DNA from: Saxidomus purpurata
Taxonomy: Eukaryota; Mollusca; Bivalvia; Venerida; Veneridae
Assembly: GCA_022818135.1 (NCBI GenBank)
Contig: JAFMSR010000007.1
Location: forward strand, 25,316,820-25,380,819
DNA: 64,000 bases
Direction of reading: 5' to 3'
The notes under the pieces were generated by a model, which searched no databases, was not told where the DNA came from, and worked only from the letters and a program-made list of their open reading frames with translations. The translations under genes were made by a program, and so were the position numbers. This document shows positions 34,638 through 46,979 of the stretch, piece by piece (positions within the stretch are counted from its first letter, which is position 1; the number at the start of each line of letters is the position of its first letter).

Positions 34638-35226
34638 ATGGAATATTATAACAGTCGATTGATCTTTGGTGTCGTATATTTCGAGTTGGCTGTATAGTTC
34701 CGGATCACACGAGAGGCGGAGCCTAAAGGCACGCAGATTAACCGACTGTTATAGTATTCCTTTTATTATATACCTTTTACCGAGTGTCATGCTAAATTTT
34801 ATACAAAAGTTAAAATGTATCATTAATTGCGTAAAGTCAACATAACGCGCTATTTCGTGTCACGTTTTATATGACGTGAGTGACGTCACTTGTGTCTTCT
34901 GTGTATAAACAAGCAACAAGAATAAAAAGTAACTGCAAACTGTAAATCATCTATCTGGTCTTTTTAAATCGAAAAAGACATTGCATTCATATGTCTTCAA
35001 GCAAAGTCACGACAATAAAAACAACCTTATTTTACTGAAGCAATGTGGATCTAGTTTTCAACCTTTAGTTTGGGAATATTATATGAACATGGATGTGTGT
35101 ACAACCTACACGATGGACAGCTAAAACACGGCTTATTTCATCTGATACGAAACAATTGATACGGGATGTTGTTTTTACTGCACAAATACTAATGAAAATT
35201 CAGACAAACATTAGTAGGTATATGAT
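34638..35226. mobile_element. B-specific insertion with hairpin and inverted ends
   Basis: Unit A runs straight through this point (about 22,375), so about 590 bp are extra in B. The left part is a hairpin (arms 34640-34660 and 34740-34760). The phrase 'cttttattatatacc' (34761) is inverted as 'ggtatatgataaaaag' (35217), and the same pair occurs in unit A at 16177 and 16503. This points to a shared MITE family. Confidence 0.6.
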
Positions 35227-35229
35227 AAA

Positions 35230-38200
35230 AAGAGTGTTCGGGAAATTACATAAGTCTAAGCTATACAAGATTAAAACAAAACTTTGCATTAAATCGTAAG
35301 TTTATAAATATCAATAATATACCAGTTATATTATAAGCAATATAAATACCAATGGAGCTGTAATAGTGCAGTGGTAATGGTTCGCCTCATGTCCAAGTGA
35401 AATGTTCAATATACATTAGTGGTACTGTTACTTGTCATAATGCAAAAAAACTTGATTTCCATTTTTTTCTCAGTCTGTCTTCGAGGTTTATTCCACCAGG
35501 CCTCAATAGAAACTTTAGGAAATTATTTCGCAACCAAGACTAAATAAATAAATATAATTAAATCATTAGGTAAACTGCAGTTGTTAGAGAAATTGTTCTT
35601 TATATTATAAATCTATACTAGTTTCTTTTAATTAATCGGACAGAAGCGGGACCTTTTTCCAAATAATTCTACCAATATTGGACACGAAAACACAATGCAC
35701 TTTGGTCTCAGTTGTACGCATCCGTATACTTTGCGGAGTTCACAGAATATGTTTTCTAGTTCAATTCGAGTAATAGAATAACCAGTGAAACGTCCCCGAA
35801 ATATGCAACGTCCGTTCTATTATCGGGACAATTGTTTATTTGTGTAAAATGTTTGTTATTTATCAGATTGTTTTCTTTCTGGTTGATTTTCTCACATTAT
35901 GCTCTGTACAGCTGAAAGTAAACAAGTGGAATTCAAGGCCTTCCCCAAAACCCAACTGTTTAAATTTTAATGAAACTAGTGTTGAAACGAAATGTTTATG
36001 TTGCTATATAGTTGCGCAGGTGCGCAGGTACATTGATATATTTAGCCCCCACGTAACAATGGCCGTCTGCAATCAGAAAATAAGGCAAGTGCGGTACATA
36101 TATATCAAATTTACTAATGTTGTTCATCTAAGTTAACTACACTGTCAAAGACACGACAAACGTCTACATGATCTGAGTATCTTCAGTACACGTTGTATCG
36201 AAGGATAACTGTTTAATTACGTGCAAATCGAAATTGTCCGGATAATTGAACGTCCGGTTAACATGTGGGATACCGGTGGACAAATCACTTCAAATTAACT
36301 TTATCAAGTTGTCCTTTAATTTTGCTCAATGAAGTTGTTTTTAACAGGGTTGAACGTTGAGAGTGTGCTACTAAGAACTGCTCCCAGTTTAGACCCGACA
36401 TTTAATCGCAAGGATTTGACACAGAGTTGAATTTTCACAGTGCAGGTTAGAGCGCCTCTTTTATCTTGTTTTTATGAAATTTTAAGATTTAACCCCACCA
36501 ATTATCCATGGAAATGTAAGTGGCAGTATATATACTGACTGATTCTCATACAACTATTGAAATTTTTCAGAGAACAATTACTGCACTAAATGTAGCAACA
36601 CGTAATGTTGGTCAAGTGATACAGGATGTAGGAAAATTGTTTGGAAAGAAAATAAAGTGAGTAGCTTCACGGGAATTAGTAGACAAATGTGTTGATAGGA
36701 AAGTTGCCATTGTTCAAAGGGAGATTTGAACACTTTATACCCATGCAACAAGGACATATGGACACGCTTATCAGTCTTACATTGTACATTTGAAACTTAG
36801 TTGGCTGAAAAATTGATAAATAAAAGCACGTACATCTCGACTCACTGTAAGGAGCTGAACACAGCAATTAATTCAGGGTTTGATTTGATTTGTTGTCCCT
36901 TATCTAAAACACTATATCAGACAGAGCAATCACAGAGCAACATTTTAACTACCTTTGTCAAGAGTACAGAAATTATAGCACGTAGGCAGAGATGACCGAC
37001 AACTACGACCAGCTACACGACGGGGAGAAAAACCTCTGTGGACAAATGAACAACTCTTTTGTGTTCTACTCCTTGTGCTTGGAGTTGCTAATATTACTGA
37101 AGCTTTAAAGGTTTCACAGGGGAGAGCAGGTTTTAAGTCTATTGGTGGTACAGAACATACTTGTATCTAGTTCTGCGCGCACAAAAATGCTATAAAATGA
37201 AACCTGATCTACAAGACTTAACTATTGTTGAACAACAACTTATACATTATACAGTTCCATATGCTATACTTAATCATGGAGGTATTGCTGCAAACAGTCA
37301 TTTTGTAACATTCCTATTTATATATATTTCTAAGTACTACCTCACACCTCTTGTGACTGTTAAAAATCATTATAGACAGGTGCACGCCGGGTGTTAATAA
37401 TAAAGTAACTGCAAGATAGATCCTCTAGTTAAGAAAAGATAGTTAAAAAGAGTGAAAAAGATTGTTTAAAAATAACTGCTGTATGATTAGTAACTGAGAT
37501 TGTCCTCTGCATGCTTTAATGATTCAAGATCAGACAGGGCTACAATACACATGTAAAGTGTAACCTATTGCACGTGGTATGGGGGAAGGGAAGTCCGAAT
37601 TGGCATGGAATCGACTAAGGAGGTAAAGCTGTTTGGGACTTCTGGATAATTGAGTAGGTAGATTGCTACAAGATTGTAATACATTTTGTAGAACATACCC
37701 AGTTCGGAGACTAGACGTCTGTTGTAAATGGCATGCGTTCCAGACCACACTCAGGTTTTAAATGAATCTATACAAATTCTTCCTATGATCTTTCTTTTTA
37801 CATAGGCTCTCCCCGTTACACGGTAGCACCTATATTCATATTAGTCAGTGTAAACTATAATCATGCTTTCTGAAACCATGTTTCATTTATTTGCTGCTAG
37901 AGACGTGTTTACGACAGTAGTACATGACAAAATCGTGCAAAATACACTTGTTCTTTGTACATTGTATCATAATACAAGTGGACATCTTAAATCTGTTTTG
38001 ATATTTTATTTTAAAAGTAAAGGTTGGTATTAGTGAATATATGATTTAACAAGAAGTTGCGGTAATACCACAAGTTTAAAAGCTAATTTCAACGGCGCCT
38101 ATTAAAACTGTAGAATTTAAAAAAAGTTGGCTGCTCAAAGAAGCATTAAATAGGTAATGCCGCATGTGTAACATACACGCATGTAACAAGAGCCATGATG

Positions 38201-40180
38201 TATATCTAATTTCAATTTGCCACCGTAGTACCTAAATTCAAATGAAGTCGGCTAATCGAAGACGGCTATAATTTATGCCAAGTTCTGAAAACTGGGCACT
38301 AAAGGGTAAAATAATGTGTTAGTTGGAACTAACAGAGATACGCTTTTGATGTTGGTACCATTTCAAAGCGCATAATTTGGAAAACCATCAAAATTTTAAC
38401 AGCATGCGATGAGCTAAATTTTAAACGTTTGTTTTTTAGCCGTGATGATTAAGATATTTGAAAAGAAAAACGTCGTTGGAAATCTGAATGTCTCTTATTT
38501 TAAAATACAGTGTATTTATACAAAAAGAACTAGAAGTAACCTAAACGGGTTGTAATTTTCGCCTAATTAATATTCATGTGCAATGCTGACATAAAAGTGT
38601 GGATGGTATTTATATTTGATACCCTGATTGAAACAGTAGCATGTTTTAAGTCTTATTAACAGATATGACATAGTTTACCACTAAGGACCCTTATGTTATG
38701 TTGCGCATCAATTATAAGATAAACGCTTTCATAGATATAGTTTAGCGCTCGGAAGATTTTTTGATGATGAACCAGGTACATAAAAGAAACTCTCGCCAGT
38801 ATACAAGGCGATGCCAATTTGCCGCAGCTGCTCGCTTCCTTTGCCACTAAAAATTACAAACTTTTGAACAAAAAGGAGGGTGGCATCTCCTAATAACAAT
38901 CTCCTATATAGACACAAACACAAACATTCACAACATCAAGAAAGAGATGCTGGGGTCGGTTACAAGCAGATTGATGAGCACAACCGACCTTTTAAGTCAC
39001 TTATCATATTATAACAGATGGGTGATGCCATCAGCGGCAAAACCCAAACAAATTAAATTACCCAGTGTCCAAAAAATTAAAAGTTAAAATACAACAAAAA
39101 AAGTTACCTTAACCCACTCCCAAAACAAAAATGAATTTATTTTAAAGAACAATTTTGAAAGTCACCTTGACCCCCAATGGTTTTACCACAATTTTAGAAC
39201 TAAAAAAATCTAGTTTTTGTAAGACCTTGACCCTAGTGAAAAATAAGTGAAGAATATAAAAAAAACAAAAAAAAACAGTCACGTTGACCTCCCCCCCCCC
39301 CACCACACACACACAAAAACAGATTTTCTTTTACAATAGTGACCTTGGCCCTAATGAAAATATAAAAAAGTAAAAAGTAGATAAAAATATAGTCATGTTT
39401 ACGGGGTATAGTGATGACTAAATGATAATCGATCTACAGGGATTTATGGTTTCGTTGTGTTAACTATAAACTTATCCTTACTGACATATACAGTTGTTAT
39501 TATATTATCTTAACTTTCAAACGTAACTCTCAAACGATTTGTCAATGTTTCTTTGATGTACAAAGTCTCTACGACCATTCTGCTATGGATGAGCTTGGAT
39601 GTCCGTGCTTCTTTCCCTGCTGACTTTGTTTATACTGTCAGTATGTCACAGCCTTACCGTCGAAGTGCAACTGTAGGGTTGTCGCTGCTCATAGGACTGC
39701 TATAGTAGGAACATAGATGCTGAAATTTCACAGCTTATATTATCCAATGAGTTTACAATAATATAACACAGTATGATAGCTTTCATAGTGATGGTTAAGT
39801 AGATTTATATTTTAGTTATGAGTTTATGTCTGGAGATAAAAACAATTTAAACTCAGAAAGAATGTTTTGAAATACTTCTGGAGTATAACAAACTAAGGAC
39901 TTTGAATAAAAGATAAAGAAATCTACATGTAGTATTTATTGATAGATATTGATCAATGCATACCACTTAAGCATCCATTGTATGGATAGGCTATTGTATC
40001 TGACTCAAATTGAAGTGTAATCATTCACAATCACAACTGGAGACCAGATCCTAAAATACAAGTTCAGATTTATGATCATATATTTATACTATTTTTTTGA
40101 AAAGCCTGGTAATCTTTTCAAGCAAAGAAATTATATTTTGAAATGCCTATCAAATACTAGATGGGTGTACAGTTGAACAC
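35230..40180. other. Non-coding, end of unit B and spacer
   Basis: Homology to unit A continues to about 36,750, with a B-specific block at 35,630-36,280. Beyond that no gene is recognised. Around 39,100-39,350 there are diverged 'gaccttgacc' repeats, a C run and a (ca)n run. A short frame starting at 36,992 (MTDNYDQLHDGEKN...) has no recognised family. Confidence 0.45.
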
Positions 40181-41119
40181 TTGTGTCGCCCTCTTACGCT
40201 TTGTCAGAATAGCAAATAATTTTTGACAAAATCGAGGTACAAAAAGGGGCATAACTCTGTCAAATATGACCTTGACCAACAACATTTGGTCGCATCATCA
40301 CCCTTATGTCATAAGCAACGCAATTTTAAAGTTTGATGAAGAAATCTTAAGAAATTGCAAAGTTATAGCCAAGTAAGCTAACATTACGTTTGTGACAAAA
40401 TCTAAGTACAAAAAGGGGCAAAACTCTGTCAAATATGACCTTGTTCTACAAAATGTGGCGGCATCACAACCCTTTTGACATAGGCAATACAATTGTAAAG
40501 TTTGATGAAGAAATCTTAAGAAATGGCAAAGTAATAGCAAAAATCTAAGTATAAAAAGGGGCATAACTCTGTCAAATATGACCTTGTTCTACAAAATGTA
40601 GCGGCAGCACGACCCTTATGTCATGAGCAATGCAATTTGAAAGTTAGATGAAGAAATCTTAAGAAATGGCAAAGTTATAGCCAACGTTAAAGTTTTCGTG
40701 ACAAAATCTAAGTTCAAAAAGGAGCATAACTCTGTCAAATATGACCTTGACATACACAATTTGGCGGCATCATGACCCTTTTGTCATAATCAATACAATT
40801 GTAAAGTTTAATGAAGGAATCTGAAGAAATGGCAAAGTTATAGCCAACGTTAAGTTTGAGTGACGGACGGACCGACGAACGGACGGACGCCCCTGCGTAT
40901 GTGTTATTAGGTGGTATTGCCATTGTTCTCGAACAATAGAGTGACCACTTAAGTAACAAAAGAATGACCACTTTAGGGACAAAAGACGGAATGAAGATCA
41001 TATATTTCTATTGTCTTAGACCACACCTCCTACCACCTAAGGTACCCAGCCTGCGTGCGGCCCGACGGACGGACAAAGCTATCCTTATGTATCGCCTTTT
41101 CTCCGAAAGGGCGACACAA
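40181..41119. mobile_element. Second satellite-bearing inverted-repeat element
   Basis: The left end ttgtgtcgccctc (40181) is inverted at the right end gaaagggcgacacaa (41105-41119). The core holds about four tandem units of roughly 145-170 bp, marked by 'ggggcataactctgtcaaatatgacc' variants at about 40246, 40417, 40558 and 40722. A gacggacgg tract follows at about 40862. The architecture is the same as 5046-6256, with unrelated sequence. Confidence 0.75.
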
Positions 41120-41464
41120 AAACAAACTACATGTAAAACCTTTGAATCAACATTCAAAAGCATTGAAATACATGAAGATAGAAATTGTTCAATACATACC
41201 ACTTGTGCAATCATTGTAGGAATAGACCTTCAACTCACTCTAAGGGCAGTTTCAAATTCAATAACTTCTCTATATGCGTCGTAATAAACTGAAACGGTAT
41301 AATAGATGTTTGAAAGATATTGTAATAATTTTTAAAAAATGCATTCAAATACTTTGAAAAGCATCAGGGTTTGGAGGTCCGAATCAATGTCCTGTCTGCA
41401 GCGACCCTAAGTACATGTAGTTTATACTAATTTATTTATTCTCGATTGCGAAACAAGTTCTTAC
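41120..41464. other. Non-coding spacer
   Basis: Nothing recognised. Confidence 0.4.
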
Positions 41465-41644
41465 AACTTATATTAATCGCTCTCGAGACTCATTCCAGAT
41501 GGAATCAACCTCGAAGAGAGAGAGGCAATGTGGATTTAATTGTGTCTTGCCTAAGGACACTACCGACATGGTGATGGTAGGGATCGAACCCGGGGCCCTT
41601 CGATCCTGAGGCGAACGCGCTACCATTGCGCCACGGCGGCTCCA
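41465..41644 (-). mobile_element. tRNA-derived SINE, family 3 (minus strand)
   Basis: On the minus strand the head reads ggcgcaatggtagcgcgttc (box A) and gggttcgatccct (box B, about 41585-41597). It is followed by 'tgtccttaggcaagac', a phrase seen in several invertebrate SINE bodies. Confidence 0.75.
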
Positions 41645-41769
41645 CTAAATAGCCTAAGTACATGTATATAGGGCTCGGACATAACTCTTATTTCTTAAAA
41701 ATGTATCGCATATTCATAACATTTATCTTATTCTGTGTGTGTCTCCTTATTTATTTTTTTACGCCCGGT

Positions 41770-41838
41770 AATCTACAGAACTACATCACCACGGAAGTAA
41801 CGGGGAGGATAGCTCTGTAGTCTGTAGTTCTGTAGATT
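41770..41838. repeat. Perfect 16-bp hairpin
   Basis: aatctacagaactaca (41770-41785) is exactly inverted at 41823-41838, with a 37-base loop. This could be the ends of a tiny foldback element or a cruciform-prone site. Confidence 0.7.
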
Positions 41839-42513
41839 GTCGTGCGTGAGTACATACTTGAAATTCAGGCCGACGAGACACGTTATAAACGCATCGGGAA
41901 GGTAAAATTATACCTACATCTTCTACCATTCCCCTTTGAAATAAATTATTTTGCAATTACTTCAAGGTAAAACTTAGCCTGGTCACCAGGCCCTGAAATA
42001 TCCTTTTAACTTATAATATTTCACTGTTTTGTTCTAGAGCCAGTCTACTATCCAGCGCCGAGTTCAGGTAAAATATAAAATTAAAACTACCCCAGTGTAC
42101 AAAGCAAAATCATATTAAAATAGACTGGAAATAGTGCATGAAATATAGTATATTGAAAAAACATAAATGTAATCAGACTAGTAACTAGTCTAGGTAAAAC
42201 TCTACGTTGGCAAGAGGTTAAATATTACATAATTAATCTTTTAAAGAGTTTATGTTGAAAGCTTTTAGAATTATCAAATCTTCAAATAACAGTAAAATAT
42301 ACTTCGCCATATCAATTTTCTTGACCTTGATTCTCTTTAGGTTTATTAAGACATATATAATTATTTGATGTGAATTACGTTTAGACAGTCATTACACAAA
42401 TGGATTTTGCTCAATACAATTACATGTATAGAGTGTATGTTTATTGCGTTTATCTATTACTCTTCGAATTCCCTTTGTCATATCCAACTTTAGCTTACAC
42501 CTGCTCTGTCTGC

Positions 42514-42542
42514 ATCACACCTCTAAAGTCCTTATATAAAAG
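42514..42542 (+). promoter_or_regulatory. Predicted core promoter of gene C
   Basis: Motif atcacacctctaaag (42514) and TATA box tatataaaag (42533), at the 19-bp offset seen in copies A and B. Confidence 0.5.
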
Positions 42543-42564
42543 AGGTTTTATAAAACGAGATGTT

Positions 42565-42709
42565 TTATAAAACCTATGTTTTTGCACTAACATGGAGGAA
42601 TTTTTAAGAGTCGGGTTGAAACCCGAAAACTGGATATCCTTAATTCATCTGTTAGTCCGCTCAAATATTAATCATTTCAGATCCAATATTTATCTTAAGA
42701 ACTGAAAAG
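42565..42709 (+). other. Predicted 5' UTR exon of gene C
   Basis: Ends at donor gaaaag|gtatgt (intron from 42710). The acceptor tatttcaag ends at 43322, 18 bp before the ATG. Confidence 0.4.
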
Positions 42710-43340
42710 GTATGTTTGATTTTATGATATGGCAGACAGTAGTTCCTAATTGCATCAGAAATATCAGGCGGAAAAACCATCCAAGTCTTTAAGATTTTCT
42801 GCTGGCTCGACCGAAATGGTAACCAGTTCGAACCCTATTTGGTATCGCTGCAACACCTCCTCATGTAATATCACTGCTACCTCTTAAAGACAGTGAACTA
42901 GAAAATGGCCCAACCTTCTTAACAAAGTGCTAATTATCACTGAAATAAACTAAAACGTATCCCATTACTACTTGGTATGCTTCATTAGGTATTTTGATTT
43001 GCAGTATTCATTGGTATAATAAAAACATTATGTTCATTGAAAACTACTGAATAGATGTAACTATAAACGCAAATTAAACAATTATAACAAATCAACATTA
43101 CACTTCTCGTGTTACAACTCGGGACATATCAGATTATTTACACTGTCGTTAGACGTGCCTATATGTGCATCTTAGTTTTAAATTGATTTAAACAAAACAA
43201 TATTTTAAGCATTATTAACTCTTTTTTTTTTTCTTTTTGATGTAATTAATAGGAATATATATATATATCCGGTGACGGATTTATTGTGTACTATTTTCAA
43301 ACAAAAAATAAATTATTTCAAGTTGTTTGTATGTTTCAAA

Positions 43341-46300
43341 ATGGCGACTGGTGGACATTTTTCAAGGACGTTAGAGGGCGGACACGAAACGTTCTATGAT
43401 TATGCGTGCTCTTTATGTGAAGAGGAAGGGAGGCACGCTGAGGCGACGAAATACTGTGAGGAATGTTTCGTCTTCCTTTGTGATCAGTGTGTAAGGAATC
43501 ATAATAAATATCCTCTCCACAAAAGACACCAATTACTGGATCAAAGCCTGTTTGCAACCATGAACAAGCCTGCGCTTGTATCCTTTCCGACAAAACGTTG
43601 CCCGAAACATCCAGGGGAGCTTATAAACATCTTCTGTGGCAATCATGGTGTCGTCTGCTGCAGTGTATGCAAGGCACTCGAACATAGGTAACTTTAAAGA
43701 CGTTCAGATAGTTTTACTCTCGAACTTAAGCATACTCATTTTATATACTGTACTGCAAATATGTATGATGTTAGCTCTTAGATCGAAGATCGAAAATCGA
43801 CATTCAATGTACAGCTGTGAGATCGATCGAAATTCAGCTCTGCATTCGCAAATGTACAGCTCTGGGATCGACATGGAGCTCTGCATTCGTTTTTCCTGAA
43901 TAGTTTTGAATGCACAGCTGTGAGATCGAAATTCAGCACTGTTTTCGCGAATGTACAGCTCTGGGATCGACATTTAGCTCTGTATTCGATTTTTCATACT
44001 AGTATTGAATGCGCAGCTGTGATATCGAAATTCAGCTCTGCATTCGCCAATGTGCAGCTCTGGGGTTAACATTAAGCTCTGCAGTCGTTTTCTGTCATAG
44101 TTTTGAATGCACAGTTGTGATATCGAAATACAGCTCTGTATTCGCGATGAAAGCTTAAGTTCGATCTCACAGCTGTGCTTTCAAAACTATTATGAAACAT
44201 CGCATGCAGAGCTTAATGTCGATCCCAGAGCTGCACATTCGCGAATACAGAGCTGAATTTTGACCTCAAAGCTGTAAATTCAACATTATTATGAAAACTT
44301 GAATGCAGAGCTGAATGTGGATCCCAGAGCTGTATATTCGCGAAATTCAATTCAGAGCTGAATTTTGATCTCACAGCTGTACATTGAATGTCGATCTTCG
44401 ATCTTTGATCCCAGAGTAAACTTCACGCATATGAACTGCAAAGTAAAATCGCATCTAAAACATTATACATATTGGCGCATATATATATAAGAATATGAAA
44501 GTCATTAACGATACAATATCAAAGAAAAAGAGGTGTCAAATTTATCATAAGTCAACACATATCTTAGAATTTGCAATAAAAACATGATGATTGACCAGCA
44601 ATGCACTCTCGACTTTCTAGCGACCATTAGAAAACATTTAAGAAAGGTAAATAGAAATTTAAAAAAAGATTAAAATGCATATATAGCTGTAGTCTAGCAA
44701 AAGTGGCACTTCATTTTTGGATAAGTCAGAATTATATCATATGTTTTAGCCATAAGATACAACTGGAAAAAAAAAACTTGGTGAAAAAATATACCTAGCA
44801 GGCGCTTAGTATTGGGTCTTTAATAGAGCTTTGAAAGCCAGAATTACCTTACCAATACTTTCCATTACATGCTTTCAAAAATCGTATTGATTTGATTTGT
44901 ATGCTTATTTCGGCGTTTCCTTGGCATGGTTTTCCTCTTTTGTTTTATACCAGAATAACGAAAATGTGTCTACTTTCACGTATTGTTCATACAGGCTTAC
45001 TTAGTATTTTGCATATTAATCTAAATATTCAGTTTAACTGCACACATTGTTTGAAGAAGGCAGTGTATCGGTAATGTTTGTTTAATAAAAAACAACAACA
45101 CTATTCCTGCCGTACGCGAATAAGTTAATTATTGCTTGATTTTAAGGATCTGCGTACATATTATTTCTATTGCAGCAATTGTGTTAAAACACAACACTTA
45201 CCTGACGCCTCAAAGGGTATACAGACAAGCAAAGAATATCAAAGTATCAAAACAGGAAACAGAGCTTTGATTTCAGAACTAGATAAAGTTTTAAATGACA
45301 GGAAAGAGGACGTCTTGCGCATCGCAAAACAGAGGCGACATGTGACACAAACCATTGCTGATTTTCGTAAGAAGATCAACAAGTATTTTGATGACCTTGA
45401 GAAGAACAGTCTTGCTGAGCTCGATCATAGAGAAAAGACGCTCATACAGGGTATCGACAAGGATAAGAAGTTTCTTGAAACCACGAAATCAAAAGCCGAG
45501 GACACTCTTAAACAACTAGAGTCGTTCAAGGGAGACAACGAATGCGATCTTTTCGTACAAGTTAAAATTGGATTGACGTTCCTAAATGATGTGGAGAAGA
45601 AACTTCGATACATATACATGACAGATGATAAACCTTCTATTCATTTTGAAATCAATAGAAGTATCGAGGAATACATTGTTTCCTTAAAAAAGTTGGGATC
45701 ATTTTTGAGTACACATGAATATGCAACTCAACAGTCTCTTTTATCTGCAGTTCCTCGAGTGACGTCATCAGGTTCGTCGGTACTACAAAGTACACGAAAA
45801 CAACCCAGTCACGATATCCAACATTTCATATACAAAGCCCTTTTCTGTTGGAGGTTTAGCATAAAAGAGAAGTCCGACAAAAGCATGTGTGATATATCTG
45901 GCATATGTCAATTGTTAGACGACACGTTCCTTATAACAGACTGGGGCAATCAGAAAATTAAAAGACTGGATAAGTCACTTAGACTCATGGATTCTGTACA
46001 ACTTTCTGCATGTGCTAACACTGTATGTGCTTTTGGTCCTGGCCAGGCTGCTGTGTCGGTGTACAAAAAAGTACAATGTTTTTCTGTTGGTCAGAAACTG
46101 ACACTGACAAGATCATTTTCTGTAGGTAGTTACTGCAGGGGCATGGTTTATATTGATAATGAATTGTTTGTCTGTTGTGGAACTGTAGATGATTCATCTA
46201 CATGTTGTATAGAAGTGTACAACAACACGGGACAATTACAACGTACTTTTCCACGCGCCCCACAGAGTTTATCTTCAGTGCCGTTGGACATCACAGTCAG

Positions 46301-46631
46301 CGATGACGGTCAGCATCTTCTTGTTACCAGTTCCAAAAGTGACAACATAACGATGCTGGATCTGACTGGTAATGTTGTCAGCCATTTCAGCCACAAGGAC
46401 TTGATTTCCCCATATGGAATATGTACAGATGGCGGAGGTCAGGTGTTTGTCGGTGGGTACGACAGTAACACGGTCGTTCAGCTGTTTCCCAAACACCAGA
46501 AGATAGAGGTGATTCTGAATGAGGCAGATGAGATAAAGAAACCACAAGACATTTGCTATGACAAAGGACAGTCGAGACTTTTGGTTTCATGCTTGAAATC
46601 AAATGAAATCCTTTCATATACTTTGAAATAA
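43341..46631 (+). CDS. B-box/coiled-coil/NHL-like protein, copy C (TRIM-like, no RING)
   Basis: There are two coding exons, 43341-43687 and 45176-46631. The donor is catag|gtaact and the acceptor attgcag|caattg. The exon lengths (347 and 1,456 bp) are identical to copy A, giving 600 residues. Both B-boxes keep their zinc ligands, and the coiled coil and NHL-like propeller follow as in copy A (for example GICTDGGGQVFVGGYDSNTV). It begins MATGGHFSRTLEGGH from the same aaaATGGCG context. An in-frame run before 45176 is intronic read-through and not coding. Differences from A are mostly substitutions in the coiled coil and the first propeller blades, as expected if the family diversifies in ligand recognition (inference). 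Confidence 0.92.
43688..45175 (+). other. Intron of gene C (1,488 bp)
   Basis: GTAACT...ATTGCAG borders, phase 2. Nearly three times the length of intron A; most of the growth is the foldback repeat at 43780-44404 and AT-rich sequence after it. Confidence 0.85.
43780..44404. mobile_element. Foldback element built of about 100-bp repeats
   Basis: The left half has four direct units whose marker 'cagctgtgagatcg' (or variants) lies at about 43812, 43915, 44013 and 44112. The right half has about three units inverted, with 'gatctcacagctgt' at 44163, about 44261 and 44367. The outer ends (43780-43825 and 44367-44404) are inverted copies apart from a 7-base insertion. The apex is near 44150. Non-coding; open frames in it are by-products of the repeats. 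Confidence 0.85.
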
Positions 46632-46657
46632 AAAGGACGTCTTTATTTATCTGCTAC

Positions 46658-46663
46658 AATAAA
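46658..46663 (+). terminator. Poly(A) signal of gene C
   Basis: AATAAA lies 27 bp after the stop, as in gene A. A second diverged copy of the gene's last bases and 3' UTR follows at about 46800-46970 with its own AATAAA. Confidence 0.7.
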
Positions 46664-46799
46664 ATCATGTTCTTTCCTATATTTAATCAATGATAGAAAA
46701 AGACATTGATGTTTGAAGCGTTTTACATGTCATAACTGTATTTAACGAACAAAAGCGCTATGACAAACGATTAAAAAGCGTAAAAGGTTTATGTGTTTT

Positions 46800-46970
46800 A
46801 GAAATTCTTTCATTTACTCTTTAATAAAAAAGGAGCTCCTTTATTGATCTGCAACAATAAAAACAGTGCAATTGTATATCCCATGTTAATCAATGATAAA
46901 AACAAGACATTGATGTTTAGAGCGTTATACATGTCTAAAATGCATTTAACCTTCACTCAGTCTGTAATTT
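46800..46970 (+). repeat. Local duplication of gene C 3' end
   Basis: Repeats the region from the last codons (gaaattctttcatttact) through 'gtttagagcgttatacatg'. It is closer to the gene A version in places (for example ttagagcg), so it may come from another copy. Confidence 0.75.
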
Positions 46971-46979
46971 AAAAGCGTA

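Larger units (their letters stand above)
24795..36750. repeat. Segmental duplication, unit B
   Basis: Directly follows unit A in the same orientation, with colinear homology as listed for unit A. B-specific insertions lie at about 24.99-26.16, 30.79-31.64, 34.64-35.23 and 35.63-36.28 kb. Confidence 0.8.

Noticed and set aside
38656..38923. Overlapping minus-strand frames of about 64 codons
   Set aside because: No recognisable family, no conserved copy and no start or splice context. Treated as chance.
43336..43593. Minus-strand frames opposite the B-box exons (also 13040-13297)
   Set aside because: They are shadows of the conserved B-box coding exons on the + strand.
43704..43973. Repetitive short protein (MSIPELYI repeats) in intron C
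   Set aside because: It is a by-product of translating the 100-bp foldback repeats; there is no start context or conservation.
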